A stretch of 33,908 bases of DNA from contig NZ_JAFYYT010000026.1 in the NCBI RefSeq assembly GCF_017549005.1, positions 1 to 33,908 of the forward strand, given 5' to 3'. Under the pieces are notes generated by a model that saw only the letters and a list, made by a program, of their open reading frames with translations, did not search any database and was not told where the DNA came from. The stretch is from Ruminococcus sp. (lineage in GTDB: Bacteria; Bacillota; Clostridia; Oscillospirales; Ruminococcaceae). The translations under genes and the position numbers were made by a program. Positions 22,750 through 30,876 of the stretch are shown here, piece by piece. Positions within the stretch are counted from its first letter, which is position 1; each line of letters opens with the position of its first letter.

Positions 22750-25140
22750 TCAGAATGCGAGTTCGTCGGTGATACTGAAAGTTTCCATATCGGCTGCAAC
22801 GAACTTATTTGAAGAGAGAGCATAGATATAGTCGCCTATATAAACGGCTCTGTTGAATGACGGAGTCTGCCAGTCGTGATACGCATCCGTGATGATATCA
22901 GAGGAGATATCGCCCCTGTGGACGAACTTTCCGTCCTCGAAGCTGAAAAACTCATATCTTGTCTGCGAGATATAGTCCTTGAAGTCTTCCTTATAGCTGT
23001 ACTTCGTATAGGATATCGGTACGCCGATAAGGTTCTTTTCGGGAGCTATGAGGAGAGCCTTCCGCTCGTAAACCGCTTCTGAGCTGTACCATTCCTCATG
23101 CATCTCAACGATATTGTCTCCCAGTATCCTGCTGTCGGAGTAACTCGTCCATGTGTAAACGTCCTCTGCCCTGAGGTCGTTGGGGTCGGAGTTGTTGAAC
23201 ATGGTCATTCTTATACCTGTTATCCTGCCTGATTCGTTGGCGTCCTGACCGAAGCCGAGAAGCAGTCCGTCGCCCCACTGCTGCATATATGTGCTGAATC
23301 CGTTTATCTTGAACTCGTCAAGGAGAACGGGGTGTGCAGGGTCGCTGAGGTCAACTGCGTAAAGCGGGTCTGTTCTGCGGAAGGTAACGACATAAGCCAT
23401 ATCGCCGCTGAAGCTTGCGGATTTGAGCTCCTCGCCCTCTCCGAGACCTTCTATACTGCCCACCATGTTCATATCCATATCGAACACGTATACACGGGTG
23501 TCCCTCTTGCCTGTCTCGTAGGTGTAATAGCCTTCGCGCCTTTCATCTGTGTATTCTTCCAGTATCCATTCCAGTTCTGCTTTCTGCTCGTCGGTATATG
23601 GGTGGAATGTTCTTTTCATGTAGGTGTAGGTAGCCGCAACGCGGAAGTATCCGTCATACTCGCTCATGGAGAACTGGTCCTTGACATTGCCGTTGATGGT
23701 CGCGCCTGCCATAGGGACTATCTCTCCGCCGCTTATTGAGATACGTGTGATATCAGTAGTATCCTCCTCTTTCGGAGCTGCTGTGTAGAGATTGTCCGCC
23801 GAGCAGTAAAGGCTGCCCGTATAGCCTGCGAGGGTCTTCTTGTCCTTTTCCGCGGGAGCTCCCGGATTATTGAGGTCGAGGCTGCCGATGACCGTATATG
23901 AAAGGCTGTCCGTATATCCGAATCCGCCCGCAGGGAGAAGAATATCCTCGGTGGGGATAATGTCATAGCACTCGGTAAAACCGCAGTACGGTATATAGCC
24001 CCTCTTGTCCTTTGCACCGTCTATATCCTCGAAGAAACGGGAGGTATATGTGGAAGTAAGCAGCATATAGCCCTCGGGAGATATCCTTACGTCGTTGTAG
24101 TAGCCGTCCTGCTTGTAAACGTCAATGAGTTCCGGCTCATCGCCTGTTGTGAAGAACGCAACGAATGTATACGGCACATCGTTCTCAATATCGCGGTAGT
24201 CGATACCGTAATAGTAGTTGGAATTGTTATTATTGCCGATGATAGCTATCATGTCATTGTAGACATACATATCCACAGCTGTAACATTGTAGCCGCTGTC
24301 CTCGATACCGACTGCCTTGCATATATCAATGGTGGAGCTGCCGGTGAACTTTCCGTCCTTTGCGTCTGCTGTTCGGAGCACGGGAGTGTAGGAATATTCC
24401 TCACCCGACTCATGGCCGAGATAGTAGATATGCTTTCCGTCGGTCTTTACGATATCGGCTTCGAGAACGTCCTGTTCCTGATAGTGGGTCTCGGAGTGTT
24501 CGGGGTCTTTCTCCTTCACGGGCTCTGTATCGGTCTCCTCATCATCAGGCGCCGATATCACGGGAGTTTCATGTAGATCTTCCCCGCCGCCGCCGATACC
24601 CATAGTACCGCCTGCGTCGTTCATATCAGGCTCTGCTGCGGCAGCAGCTGTTGCAGACTCGCTGTCAGGCACAGCGCTGAAATCGCCTACTTCTGCTTCC
24701 TCAACGATGTCCATGCCTTTATATACTGACTTTGAGTATACATCGTGGTCCTTTGCAGCCTCCTTGAACATGACATATATCTGTCTGTAGCTTGAAGCGC
24801 TGCTCATGTAGCTTGTGAGCTCCTTTGTCTCGGTGGTATCCTTCGCCTCATTGGCCTCTTCGTCTGACTTCTCAGCCGATATTGTCTTGCCATCCTCAGG
24901 AGCTGCCTTGTCCTTAATGTATTTATCACTTATCTTTCTGTTGTTCAGTGTATATACGGCAGTACCGCCTATCACAGCACAGGCTGCCGCCATAGCCGCG
25001 ATACGGCTCGCCATTGAAATGCCGCTTCTCTTTTTCTTTGCAGCTTCATTATCGAGCATTATCTTTATATTTTCGGGTCTGAGCTGTTCGGGAACAGGCT
25101 CCGACTTCATCTGCTCTCTGAGCTTATCGTCGTTGTTCAT
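22750..25140 (-). CDS. membrane-anchored beta-propeller protein, probable anti-sigma
   Basis: A 796-residue protein. Residues 1-40 are cytoplasmic, with a VPEQLRPENIKIMLDN segment like those at the start of clostridial anti-sigma proteins. A helix follows at about 43-65, then an acidic linker (70-215) and a secreted beta-propeller domain. The propeller opens with LEADIVKTDGKHIYYL (226-241), the hallmark of the Beta_propel family (usually VDEADIVKTDG). The ATG at 25140 has GGAG eight bases upstream; an earlier ATG lies too close to the site. It starts 20 bases after the ECF sigma gene. I infer that the propeller senses an external signal and the N-terminus holds the sigma factor. The ligand is unknown. 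Confidence 0.8.
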   Translation of the reverse strand: MNNDDKLREQMKSEPVPEQLRPENIKIMLDNEAAKKKRSGISMASRIAAMAAACAVIGGTAVYTLNNRKISDKYIKDKAAPEDGKTISAEKSDEEANEAKDTTETKELTSYMSSASSYRQIYVMFKEAAKDHDVYSKSVYKGMDIVEEAEVGDFSAVPDSESATAAAAAEPDMNDAGGTMGIGGGGEDLHETPVISAPDDEETDTEPVKEKDPEHSETHYQEQDVLEADIVKTDGKHIYYLGHESGEEYSYTPVLRTADAKDGKFTGSSTIDICKAVGIEDSGYNVTAVDMYVYNDMIAIIGNNNNSNYYYGIDYRDIENDVPYTFVAFFTTGDEPELIDVYKQDGYYNDVRISPEGYMLLTSTYTSRFFEDIDGAKDKRGYIPYCGFTECYDIIPTEDILLPAGGFGYTDSLSYTVIGSLDLNNPGAPAEKDKKTLAGYTGSLYCSADNLYTAAPKEEDTTDITRISISGGEIVPMAGATINGNVKDQFSMSEYDGYFRVAATYTYMKRTFHPYTDEQKAELEWILEEYTDERREGYYTYETGKRDTRVYVFDMDMNMVGSIEGLGEGEELKSASFSGDMAYVVTFRRTDPLYAVDLSDPAHPVLLDEFKINGFSTYMQQWGDGLLLGFGQDANESGRITGIRMTMFNNSDPNDLRAEDVYTWTSYSDSRILGDNIVEMHEEWYSSEAVYERKALLIAPEKNLIGVPISYTKYSYKEDFKDYISQTRYEFFSFEDGKFVHRGDISSDIITDAYHDWQTPSFNRAVYIGDYIYALSSNKFVAADMETFSITDELAF

Positions 25141-25160
25141 AAACATTCTCCTTTCACGGG

Positions 25161-25670
25161 TCATATTTCAGGTGTCAGCTCAAGCCGCAGCTTCTGCTTT
25201 ATCCTTGCAAGCTTTGAACGCACGGTAGTCGGCTTTATTCCGCAGAGCGAGGATATCTCGTCGCTGGTGTAGCCGCCCAGCACCGACATGGACAGCAGCA
25301 GCTTCGATTCGTCGTCCAGTCTTCCCACAGCTTCTCTGAGTTCCACAGATTCATAGCTGAAGCTGTCGGAAAGCTGAGGCGCATCCTCGAGAGCTTCCGA
25401 GGGCTCAAAGTATGTACGCTGCTTGCGCTTTATCTTCGCAGCGAGTATAGTCATTATCCACCCCCTGAACTTTTCGGGGCTTCTGAGCTTCTTTATGCTC
25501 CTGAAAGCGTCAAGAACGGTATCGCTCACAGCGTCAGCCGCGTCGTGCTGATTCCGCAGACTGTGCAGAGCAATATGATAAAGGTCCTCGTAAACTGTTG
25601 AGTATAGTCTTGCAAAGGCTTCGGTGTTTCCTTCTTTTGCGAGCCTGATATCTTCTGACATATCGTTCAT
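25161..25670 (-). CDS. ECF-type RNA polymerase sigma factor
   Basis: A 169-residue sigma-70 family factor with only regions 2 and 4. Region 2 covers about 12-75 (ALHSLRNQHDAADAVSDTVL, then FRGWIMTILAAK). Region 4 covers about 110-165 with a helix-turn-helix (YTSDEISSLCGIKPTTVRSKLARI). The ATG at 25670 has AAGGAGG seven bases upstream; the frame is open upstream without a start context. It is co-transcribed with the beta-propeller gene. Self-regulation is usual in this class, but I could not find a convincing ECF promoter with correct spacing. Confidence 0.88.
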   Translation of the reverse strand: MNDMSEDIRLAKEGNTEAFARLYSTVYEDLYHIALHSLRNQHDAADAVSDTVLDAFRSIKKLRSPEKFRGWIMTILAAKIKRKQRTYFEPSEALEDAPQLSDSFSYESVELREAVGRLDDESKLLLSMSVLGGYTSDEISSLCGIKPTTVRSKLARIKQKLRLELTPEI

Positions 25671-25756
25671 AGGGATCCCTCCTTTGAATCCGGATTCATA
25701 ACATACGTGTCCTGCGGCAGGCATATAGTTGCAATTGATCTGTAAAATAGTCGCAA

Positions 25757-25786
25757 TGTACAAAAAGCGTTCGCTCACATTGTACA
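25757..25786. promoter_or_regulatory. inverted repeat between sigma and AraC genes
   Basis: TGTACAA (25757-25763) and TTGTACA (25780-25786) are perfect inverted repeats, with an inner AGCG-TT-CGCT palindrome. The site lies between divergent genes and could serve either. Part of the sequence (GTTCGCTCACATT) also resembles the core of the GTTGAGAGTT elements, so a degenerate repeat is an alternative. Confidence 0.5.
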
Positions 25787-25854
25787 GTATGACGGTAAGC
25801 TTTGCCGCAACCCACAAAAATACCCCAAAGGTGGAAAAAACGCAGAAAACTTCA

Positions 25855-25883
25855 TTGACAATTCTTAATAAATAATGTATAAT
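25855..25883 (+). promoter_or_regulatory. promoter of the LacI/GGDEF/AraC regulator gene
   Basis: Perfect TTGACA (25855-25860), 17-base spacer, perfect TATAAT (25878-25883). Transcription would start near 25890, downstream of an in-frame ATG at 25885, which therefore cannot be the start. Confidence 0.85.
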
Positions 25884-25947
25884 TATGGTGACTTCTTATA
25901 AATTGTCCGACCAAAAACCGATAGATAAAGATCAAGGAGTGGGAATT

Positions 25948-28113
25948 TTGGTAAGAAAAAAGAGAATGATCATAGGCGTTGTTGCTGCCGAGGCAAACAG
26001 CATTGAACAGCGTCAGATCATCAAGGGAATTGCAAGGTTCGATCAGTGCGTGGGAAGCGATACCATTGTTTTTTCCAATAACTATAACCCCAACGTCCGC
26101 GAAAAGGAGCTTTTCTGCGAAAACAGGATCTATGACCTCATTCTTTCCGACGAGCTCGACGGGCTTATCGTTATTTCCGAATCGTTTGTAAATGAGGACC
26201 TCAAGAAGCTCATAGCCGACCTGCTTTCGCGCAAGGACGTTCCTATCGTTATCGTTGGAACTCACGTGAAGGAGCTCGACTTCCCCCAGTGTTCCTTTAT
26301 CAATACCAGCGACGAGAACGACATCGAGGACCTCACCGATCATCTCGTTGAAAAGCACGGCTTCACGGAGATAGACATCCTCACGGGCTATGATTTTATC
26401 GAAGCCTCAAATCTCCGCGTAAACGGCTACAGAAGATCTCTGGAAAAACACGGTATCGAGTACGACGAAAAGCGCGTACACTACGGAAATTACTGGATGA
26501 ACTCGGGCGCTGAGCTTGCAGACCGCTACCACAACGGCGAGCTTGAGCTCCCTCAGGCGATAGTATGCGCCAACGACTATATGGCTTACGGACTTATCGA
26601 CAAGTTCGACGAGCTGGGGATCAAGATCCCCGAGGACGTTACCGTGGTGGGCTATGAATATGTCGGGGACAGATTCATGCACACGCCTCTGCTCACCACC
26701 TACAAGAGAAACCGCGAGACCATAGGCGAGGACGCGGCAAATATGGTCTACAGCCGCATAAAGAACAGAGAGTTCCTCTTTGCCCCTCCTCAGGGCGAGA
26801 TAATATGCGGTACCAGCTGTACCTGCGGAGTTGACAGAAAGCTCTATACCGAGGAGCTGAAAAACGCCCGCAACAAAAAGGATTACGACAACTGGAACCT
26901 CTTCAATCCTCTCGATCAGAAGCTCACGGAATGCCGTACTCTCAACGAATTCACGGAAATATGCGGAACATTCCACTGGCAGGTCCGCGGCATACAGAGC
27001 TTTTACCTGTGCCTTTACAAGAACTGGTACGACTCAGACGCTGAGCTCAGCGACATACTCTCCTGCCAGAGCATGGTCAACTGGGACGATAAAACGCCCT
27101 TTGATATGCAGAAATTCAACTTTTCCGCACTGCTTGCAAGGAATTACGAGCCTGCAATATACTATTTCAATCCCCTTTTCTTCAACGACAGGCTTTTCGG
27201 CTATCTCGTGCTGAAATATCACGATCCCGATACCTATGACGATATCTACAGGAACTGGCTCAAATCCGTATCAAACGGTCTCGAGTTCCTGCGTATGAAG
27301 AACGATATCCAGTACCTGACGCAGTGTCAGAACCTCTCCGACCTGCGCGATACTCTCACGGGAATGTACAATGAAACAGGCATGAGAAAGGCGTACCATA
27401 CCCTTGATATCACAAATCAGGACTTCACGCTGGTTATGATGAGGATAGGCATATCCAATGCAGGCTTTTACGAGCTTAACGGCAAGATACCTGCCATAAT
27501 GGACGCGGCAGAGGCTGTCAAGCAGTTCTGCGGAAGCAGCGATATCTGCGGCAGGATCAACGACAACACTTTCGCCTGCATAATACAGGGTGACGCCGAC
27601 GCGTCTCTCCTCGAAAGCAGGCTGAACTCAATAATCCTGCAGCATAACGTGTATCTTGAGCAGTACGGACTCGACTCCTTCGTGCTTGCCGCGAAGAAAT
27701 GCACGGAAAAGTCCTATACGCGCATGATAGGCGCCTGCACGGATATACTCGCACAGCGGCAGTGCGAACAGATGGAAATGCGTATGCGTCCTCACTATGA
27801 GGATATGCTCAGTATCAGGAGCTACATATACAGCAATCCACAGGACAGCTTCGAGTCGGAAAAGCTCCAGAAGCTCTACCCGTACAGCGCAGGGCATCTC
27901 CGCGAGGTGTACAAGAAGTGCTTCGGCGTCAGCATACACAAGGACTGCATAAATGCGCGAATGGCAAAGGCGACCTACTGCCTTATGGTAACGCCGCTGA
28001 GTATGACGGAAATAGCGGAACAGTGCGGCTATGTGGACAGCAAGTACTTCCTGCGCCAGTTCCTTGCAACGGTAGGCGTTACGCCCAACCAGTACCGCAA
28101 CATGGCAAAGTGA
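25948..28113 (+). CDS. LacI-sensor / degenerate GGDEF / AraC-type transcription regulator
   Basis: A 721-residue regulator starting at TTG, with AAGGAG (25934-25939) eight bases upstream. Domain order by eye: LacI/GalR-type periplasmic-binding sensor (about 1-300, MIIGVVAAEANS through VTVVGYEYVG), a poorly recognisable middle (about 310-460, possibly GAF-like), a GGDEF-type fold beginning RDTLTGMYNETGMRKAY, and two AraC helix-turn-helices at the end (SMTEIAEQCGYVDSKYFLRQF, VTPNQYR). In the GGDEF part the signature is replaced by NDNTF, so cyclase activity is not expected. There is no N-terminal LacI DNA-binding head; DNA is bound by the AraC end. The ligand is probably a sugar, by family. The target genes are unknown. 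Confidence 0.85.
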   Translation: MVRKKRMIIGVVAAEANSIEQRQIIKGIARFDQCVGSDTIVFSNNYNPNVREKELFCENRIYDLILSDELDGLIVISESFVNEDLKKLIADLLSRKDVPIVIVGTHVKELDFPQCSFINTSDENDIEDLTDHLVEKHGFTEIDILTGYDFIEASNLRVNGYRRSLEKHGIEYDEKRVHYGNYWMNSGAELADRYHNGELELPQAIVCANDYMAYGLIDKFDELGIKIPEDVTVVGYEYVGDRFMHTPLLTTYKRNRETIGEDAANMVYSRIKNREFLFAPPQGEIICGTSCTCGVDRKLYTEELKNARNKKDYDNWNLFNPLDQKLTECRTLNEFTEICGTFHWQVRGIQSFYLCLYKNWYDSDAELSDILSCQSMVNWDDKTPFDMQKFNFSALLARNYEPAIYYFNPLFFNDRLFGYLVLKYHDPDTYDDIYRNWLKSVSNGLEFLRMKNDIQYLTQCQNLSDLRDTLTGMYNETGMRKAYHTLDITNQDFTLVMMRIGISNAGFYELNGKIPAIMDAAEAVKQFCGSSDICGRINDNTFACIIQGDADASLLESRLNSIILQHNVYLEQYGLDSFVLAAKKCTEKSYTRMIGACTDILAQRQCEQMEMRMRPHYEDMLSIRSYIYSNPQDSFESEKLQKLYPYSAGHLREVYKKCFGVSIHKDCINARMAKATYCLMVTPLSMTEIAEQCGYVDSKYFLRQFLATVGVTPNQYRNMAK

Positions 28114-28181
28114 CCTTTAGCTTGCAGGGACGACCATTTGGCGTCCATAATGAACTAAAAAATATATATCAGTGAAAAACA

Positions 28182-28226
28182 AAGCCCGAAAGCTGTTTAC
28201 AGAAACGCTTTCGGGCTTGTTTTTTT
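28182..28226. terminator. bidirectional terminator after the AraC regulator
   Basis: AAGCCCGAAAGC (28182-28193) pairs with GCTTTCGGGCTT (28207-28218). It is followed by GTTTTTTT on plus, and TTTGTTTTTC follows on minus. It is shared with the convergent gene at 28228-28629. Confidence 0.9.
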
Positions 28227-28227
28227 A

Positions 28228-28629
28228 TCAGCTTTGCGCTTCTGCGCCGAATGCTTCGAGCTTTCTCAGGAAATCGAGCCTTTCCTCCTCAGTAAGCGAA
28301 AAAAGCGGATTGATCCTGAGCTCTGCGTCGCCGTAAAGTACCTGCACCGCGTTTCCGTCAAGCATACTGTATATAAGGGTGCTGTGTCCCTCAAAAAGCG
28401 AGGTTATGGTGTACATTTCCTTATCGTGGAGCACAAAGGGCTTGTTATTGCTGACATCCGAGAGCTTTTCCGTGATCCTGCCGCATAATATGCCGACGTT
28501 TTCAGCGCCCAGCTTTACAGTTCCAGAATCTGTCCTGAATGAGACCACGCACCATCTGAGCTCGTTGACGACCTCAAAAATAAGAGTGCCGCCGTTTGTG
28601 TTTATTTCGAGTTTTTTTGCGTTATTCAT
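28228..28629 (-). CDS. hypothetical soluble protein
   Basis: A 133-residue protein of alternating strands with no signal peptide or membrane helix, ending in an acidic helix (SLTEEERLDFLRKLEAF). I do not recognise the family. AGGCAGG lies before the ATG, which starts one base after the stop of the upstream gene (TAGTATG), so the two are translationally coupled. The upstream in-frame extension runs antiparallel to that gene and is not used. Confidence 0.65.
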   Translation of the reverse strand: MNNAKKLEINTNGGTLIFEVVNELRWCVVSFRTDSGTVKLGAENVGILCGRITEKLSDVSNNKPFVLHDKEMYTITSLFEGHSTLIYSMLDGNAVQVLYGDAELRINPLFSLTEEERLDFLRKLEAFGAEAQS

Positions 28630-28630
28630 A

Positions 28631-29131
28631 CTATACCTGCCTTTTTTCGTATAAAACCATTGCGTCGCCGTCATCACAGTATGCCGCAAGCCAGTCATAC
28701 TTCGGAGACATAATGTAGAAATCGCTGAGGTGATTATCGGTCTCGCCGAGCACCTGCATGATCTCATCAATAAAGCCCTCATACACCCAGCCATGGGAAA
28801 GTATCAGAAATACCTTCCCGTCAGTCTTTCCACTGACGTATTCACGGGTCCTGCCGATCATATCCGCCCAGTCATAGGGTATAACGAGCTTTTCCCATTC
28901 CTTGCGGAATCTGAGAAAGCAGTACTCAAGGCATACGGGATCAGTCCTTGCGTCCTTTTGAAAGTCCGTGAATGTATAGAGAAACCGTGCTATCACCTGA
29001 GGATATCCAGTTTTTGAATACTCGTGAAAGCGCGTTCTGTCGATACCGCAGGATTTGATGATGTTTTCTATCTGCAAGCGCATACCTGCCCTTTCGGCTT
29101 CACCGGAGTTTATTATGTTGGAAATTTTCAT
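28631..29131 (-). CDS. hypothetical soluble protein, first of a two-gene unit
   Basis: A 166-residue protein, mostly helical at the N-terminus (MKISNIINSGEAERAG). Its C-terminal strand-helix part contains LILSHGWVYEGFIDEIMQVL and DFYIMSPKYDWLAAYCDDGDA. No family is recognised; the size and acidic tail recall immunity-type proteins, but that is a guess. AGGTG lies before the ATG; a GTG nine bases upstream is less well placed. A possible promoter (TTGCTC/TTATAT, 17 bases) lies at about 29183-29211 on the minus strand, overlapping the left flank of the repeat region. Confidence 0.65.
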   Translation of the reverse strand: MKISNIINSGEAERAGMRLQIENIIKSCGIDRTRFHEYSKTGYPQVIARFLYTFTDFQKDARTDPVCLEYCFLRFRKEWEKLVIPYDWADMIGRTREYVSGKTDGKVFLILSHGWVYEGFIDEIMQVLGETDNHLSDFYIMSPKYDWLAAYCDDGDAMVLYEKRQV

Positions 29132-29186
29132 AGTTATCACCTGTTGCCGAAGTTTTCGGGCTTGTTTTTAGGGGGGATTGAATATA

Positions 29187-29363
29187 ATAGATCATAATTT
29201 TTCAGAGCAAAATTATAAAGTTGAGAATTGAAAGTTAAAAGTTATGGTGTCGCCTGCGGCGACATTATTTAAATAATGTGAGCGAAGCGAACTCATTAAC
29301 TCTAAACTCTCAACTCTTAACTCTAAACTAATCAAAATTCAGCATAGCTGAATTTTGATCTAT
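29187..29363. repeat. composite palindromic element, copy B of the GTTGAGAGTT family with inverted flanks
   Basis: The core 29218-29329 is the second copy of the element at 12251-12352 (GTCGCC-TGC-GGCGAC stem, AATGTGAGCGAAGCGAACTCATT core, GTTGAGA/TCTCAAC ends). It is flanked by ATAGATCATAATTTTTCAG (29187-29205) and, inverted, CTGAATTTTGATCTAT (29348-29363). The right flank also forms its own 13-base perfect hairpin (29331-29359). No gene is inside. Most of the 29132-29468 gap is this element plus the spoVAD promoter. Confidence 0.75.
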
Positions 29364-29416
29364 CATACTAGAATTATAACCTAAAAATGTGGATATGTCA
29401 ATAAATTGCGCCCTTA

Positions 29417-29446
29417 TGCATATTTTCCCGTTTTACTCACATAATA
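29417..29446 (+). promoter_or_regulatory. sigma-G/sigma-F-like promoter of spoVAD
   Basis: TGCATA (29417-29422), 17-base spacer, CATAATA (29440-29446). This fits the forespore sigma-G consensus (TGnATA ... CATAnTA) and not a sigma-A promoter. It lies 22 bases before the spoVAD ATG. Confidence 0.7.
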
Positions 29447-29468
29447 CCTGTGAAACGGAGGTATTTTC

Positions 29469-30479
29469 ATGGCAGAACGTATTGCAAGGGGAGTTTTTCG
29501 CACGGAAACTCCCGTAATGGTGGAGAGCTATGCCGCGGTAGTCGGTGAAAAAGAGGGGCAGGGACCTCTCGGGAGCTGCTTCGACGAGGTCATAAGCGAC
29601 AGCCACTTCGGCGAGGACACATGGGAACAGGCGGAGACCCGTTTTCAGCTTGAAGCCGTGGGACTTGCCCTCGGAAAGGCGCGGCTCTGCAAGGACGATA
29701 TCGACATCATCTGTGCAGGCGACCTCATAAACCAGTGTATCGGCTCGGCTTACAGCGTCAGGGAGCTCGCAATGCCGTTTTTCGGTCTTTACGGAGCCTG
29801 CTCAACTATGGCGGAGGGGCTTCTCATAGCGTCCCTCCTTGCGGACAGCGGAGCCGCTCAGCGTACTGCCGCCGTTACCTCGTCGCACTTCTCCACGGCG
29901 GAAAGGCAGTTCCGCTTTCCCCTGTCCTACGGCGGTCAGAGGACTCCCACAGCTCAGTGGACCTGTACCGCCTCGGGAGCTGTGATACTCTCCCGCAGCA
30001 GCGGAAATATCCACGTCGCAGGTGGCTGCATAGGCAAGATAGCCGACCTGAACATCACGGACATCAACAATATGGGGAGCGCTATGGCTCCTGCGGCTGC
30101 GGACACTATAATGCGTTATCTTTCCGCTTCGGGGACTTCCCCCGGGGACTATGACCTCATCGTAACAGGAGACCTGGGAACAGTGGGAAGCAGTCTTCTC
30201 CTTGATTTCCTGCTGAAACAGGGAGTGGATATAACTTCCCGTCACCGTGACTGCGGAGCTATGATATTCGACGCTGAAACGCAGGACACTCACTGCGGAG
30301 GTTCGGGCTGCGGCTGCGGAGCAAGCGTGCTCTGCGGACATTTTCTCCCCATGCTTGAACGGGAAGAGGTCCATGATATACTGTTTGCAGCTACGGGAGC
30401 CCTTATGTCGCCCATGTCGCTCCAGCAGGGGGAGAGCATTCCCTCCATATCGCACCTTGTACATCTCAGAAAGGACTGA
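29469..30479 (+). CDS. spoVAD: stage V sporulation protein AD
   Basis: Part of the SpoVA channel that moves dipicolinic acid into the forespore; SpoVAD is the peripheral subunit that binds it. The 336 residues and the thiolase/ketoacyl-synthase-like fold are typical: AGDLINQ (83-89), FGLYGACSTMAEG (105-117, Cys111) and a HCGGSGCGCGA run near 280. ACGGAGG lies before the ATG. It is the first gene of a two-gene unit with spoVAE and has a forespore-type promoter. spoVAC, which usually precedes it, is not in the window. Confidence 0.95.
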   Translation: MAERIARGVFRTETPVMVESYAAVVGEKEGQGPLGSCFDEVISDSHFGEDTWEQAETRFQLEAVGLALGKARLCKDDIDIICAGDLINQCIGSAYSVRELAMPFFGLYGACSTMAEGLLIASLLADSGAAQRTAAVTSSHFSTAERQFRFPLSYGGQRTPTAQWTCTASGAVILSRSSGNIHVAGGCIGKIADLNITDINNMGSAMAPAAADTIMRYLSASGTSPGDYDLIVTGDLGTVGSSLLLDFLLKQGVDITSRHRDCGAMIFDAETQDTHCGGSGCGCGASVLCGHFLPMLEREEVHDILFAATGALMSPMSLQQGESIPSISHLVHLRKD

Positions 30480-30482
30480 ATC

Positions 30483-30845
30483 ATGCTCACAGATATATTA
30501 AAAGCATTTATCGTCGGCGGAGCTCTGTGCGCCGCAGGACAGCTCCTTATCGACTTTACAAAGCTCACTCCCGCAAGGATACTCACAGGATTTGTGGTGG
30601 CAGGAGTTATCCTCTCGGCTGTCGGACTTTACAAACCACTTGCGGAGTTCGCAGGTGCAGGAGCGACCGTTCCCCTTACGGGCTTCGGACACCTCCTTGC
30701 AGAGGGCATAAAAAAAGCCATCGCAAGCGACGGCTTTCTCGGTATATTCACGGGCGGACTTACCGCGGCGTCAGGCGGAGTCACTGCGGCTCTGCTGTTC
30801 GGTCTTGCCGCTTCGCTGATATTCAAACAGAAGGACAAGATGTGA
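30483..30845 (+). CDS. spoVAE: stage V sporulation protein AE
   Basis: Small integral membrane subunit of the SpoVA dipicolinic-acid channel. It has 120 residues with at least three hydrophobic helices (about 5-25, 30-50 and 85-113), starting AFIVGGALCAAGQLLIDFTK as the family does. The ribosome site AAGGA lies in the last codons of spoVAD, and the ATG is three bases after that stop. No clear terminator separates it from the convergent gene 31 bases away. Confidence 0.92.
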   Translation: MLTDILKAFIVGGALCAAGQLLIDFTKLTPARILTGFVVAGVILSAVGLYKPLAEFAGAGATVPLTGFGHLLAEGIKKAIASDGFLGIFTGGLTAASGGVTAALLFGLAASLIFKQKDKM

Positions 30846-30876
30846 GCAGGAGCGGCTTGTCGCTGACGGCAAAGGC

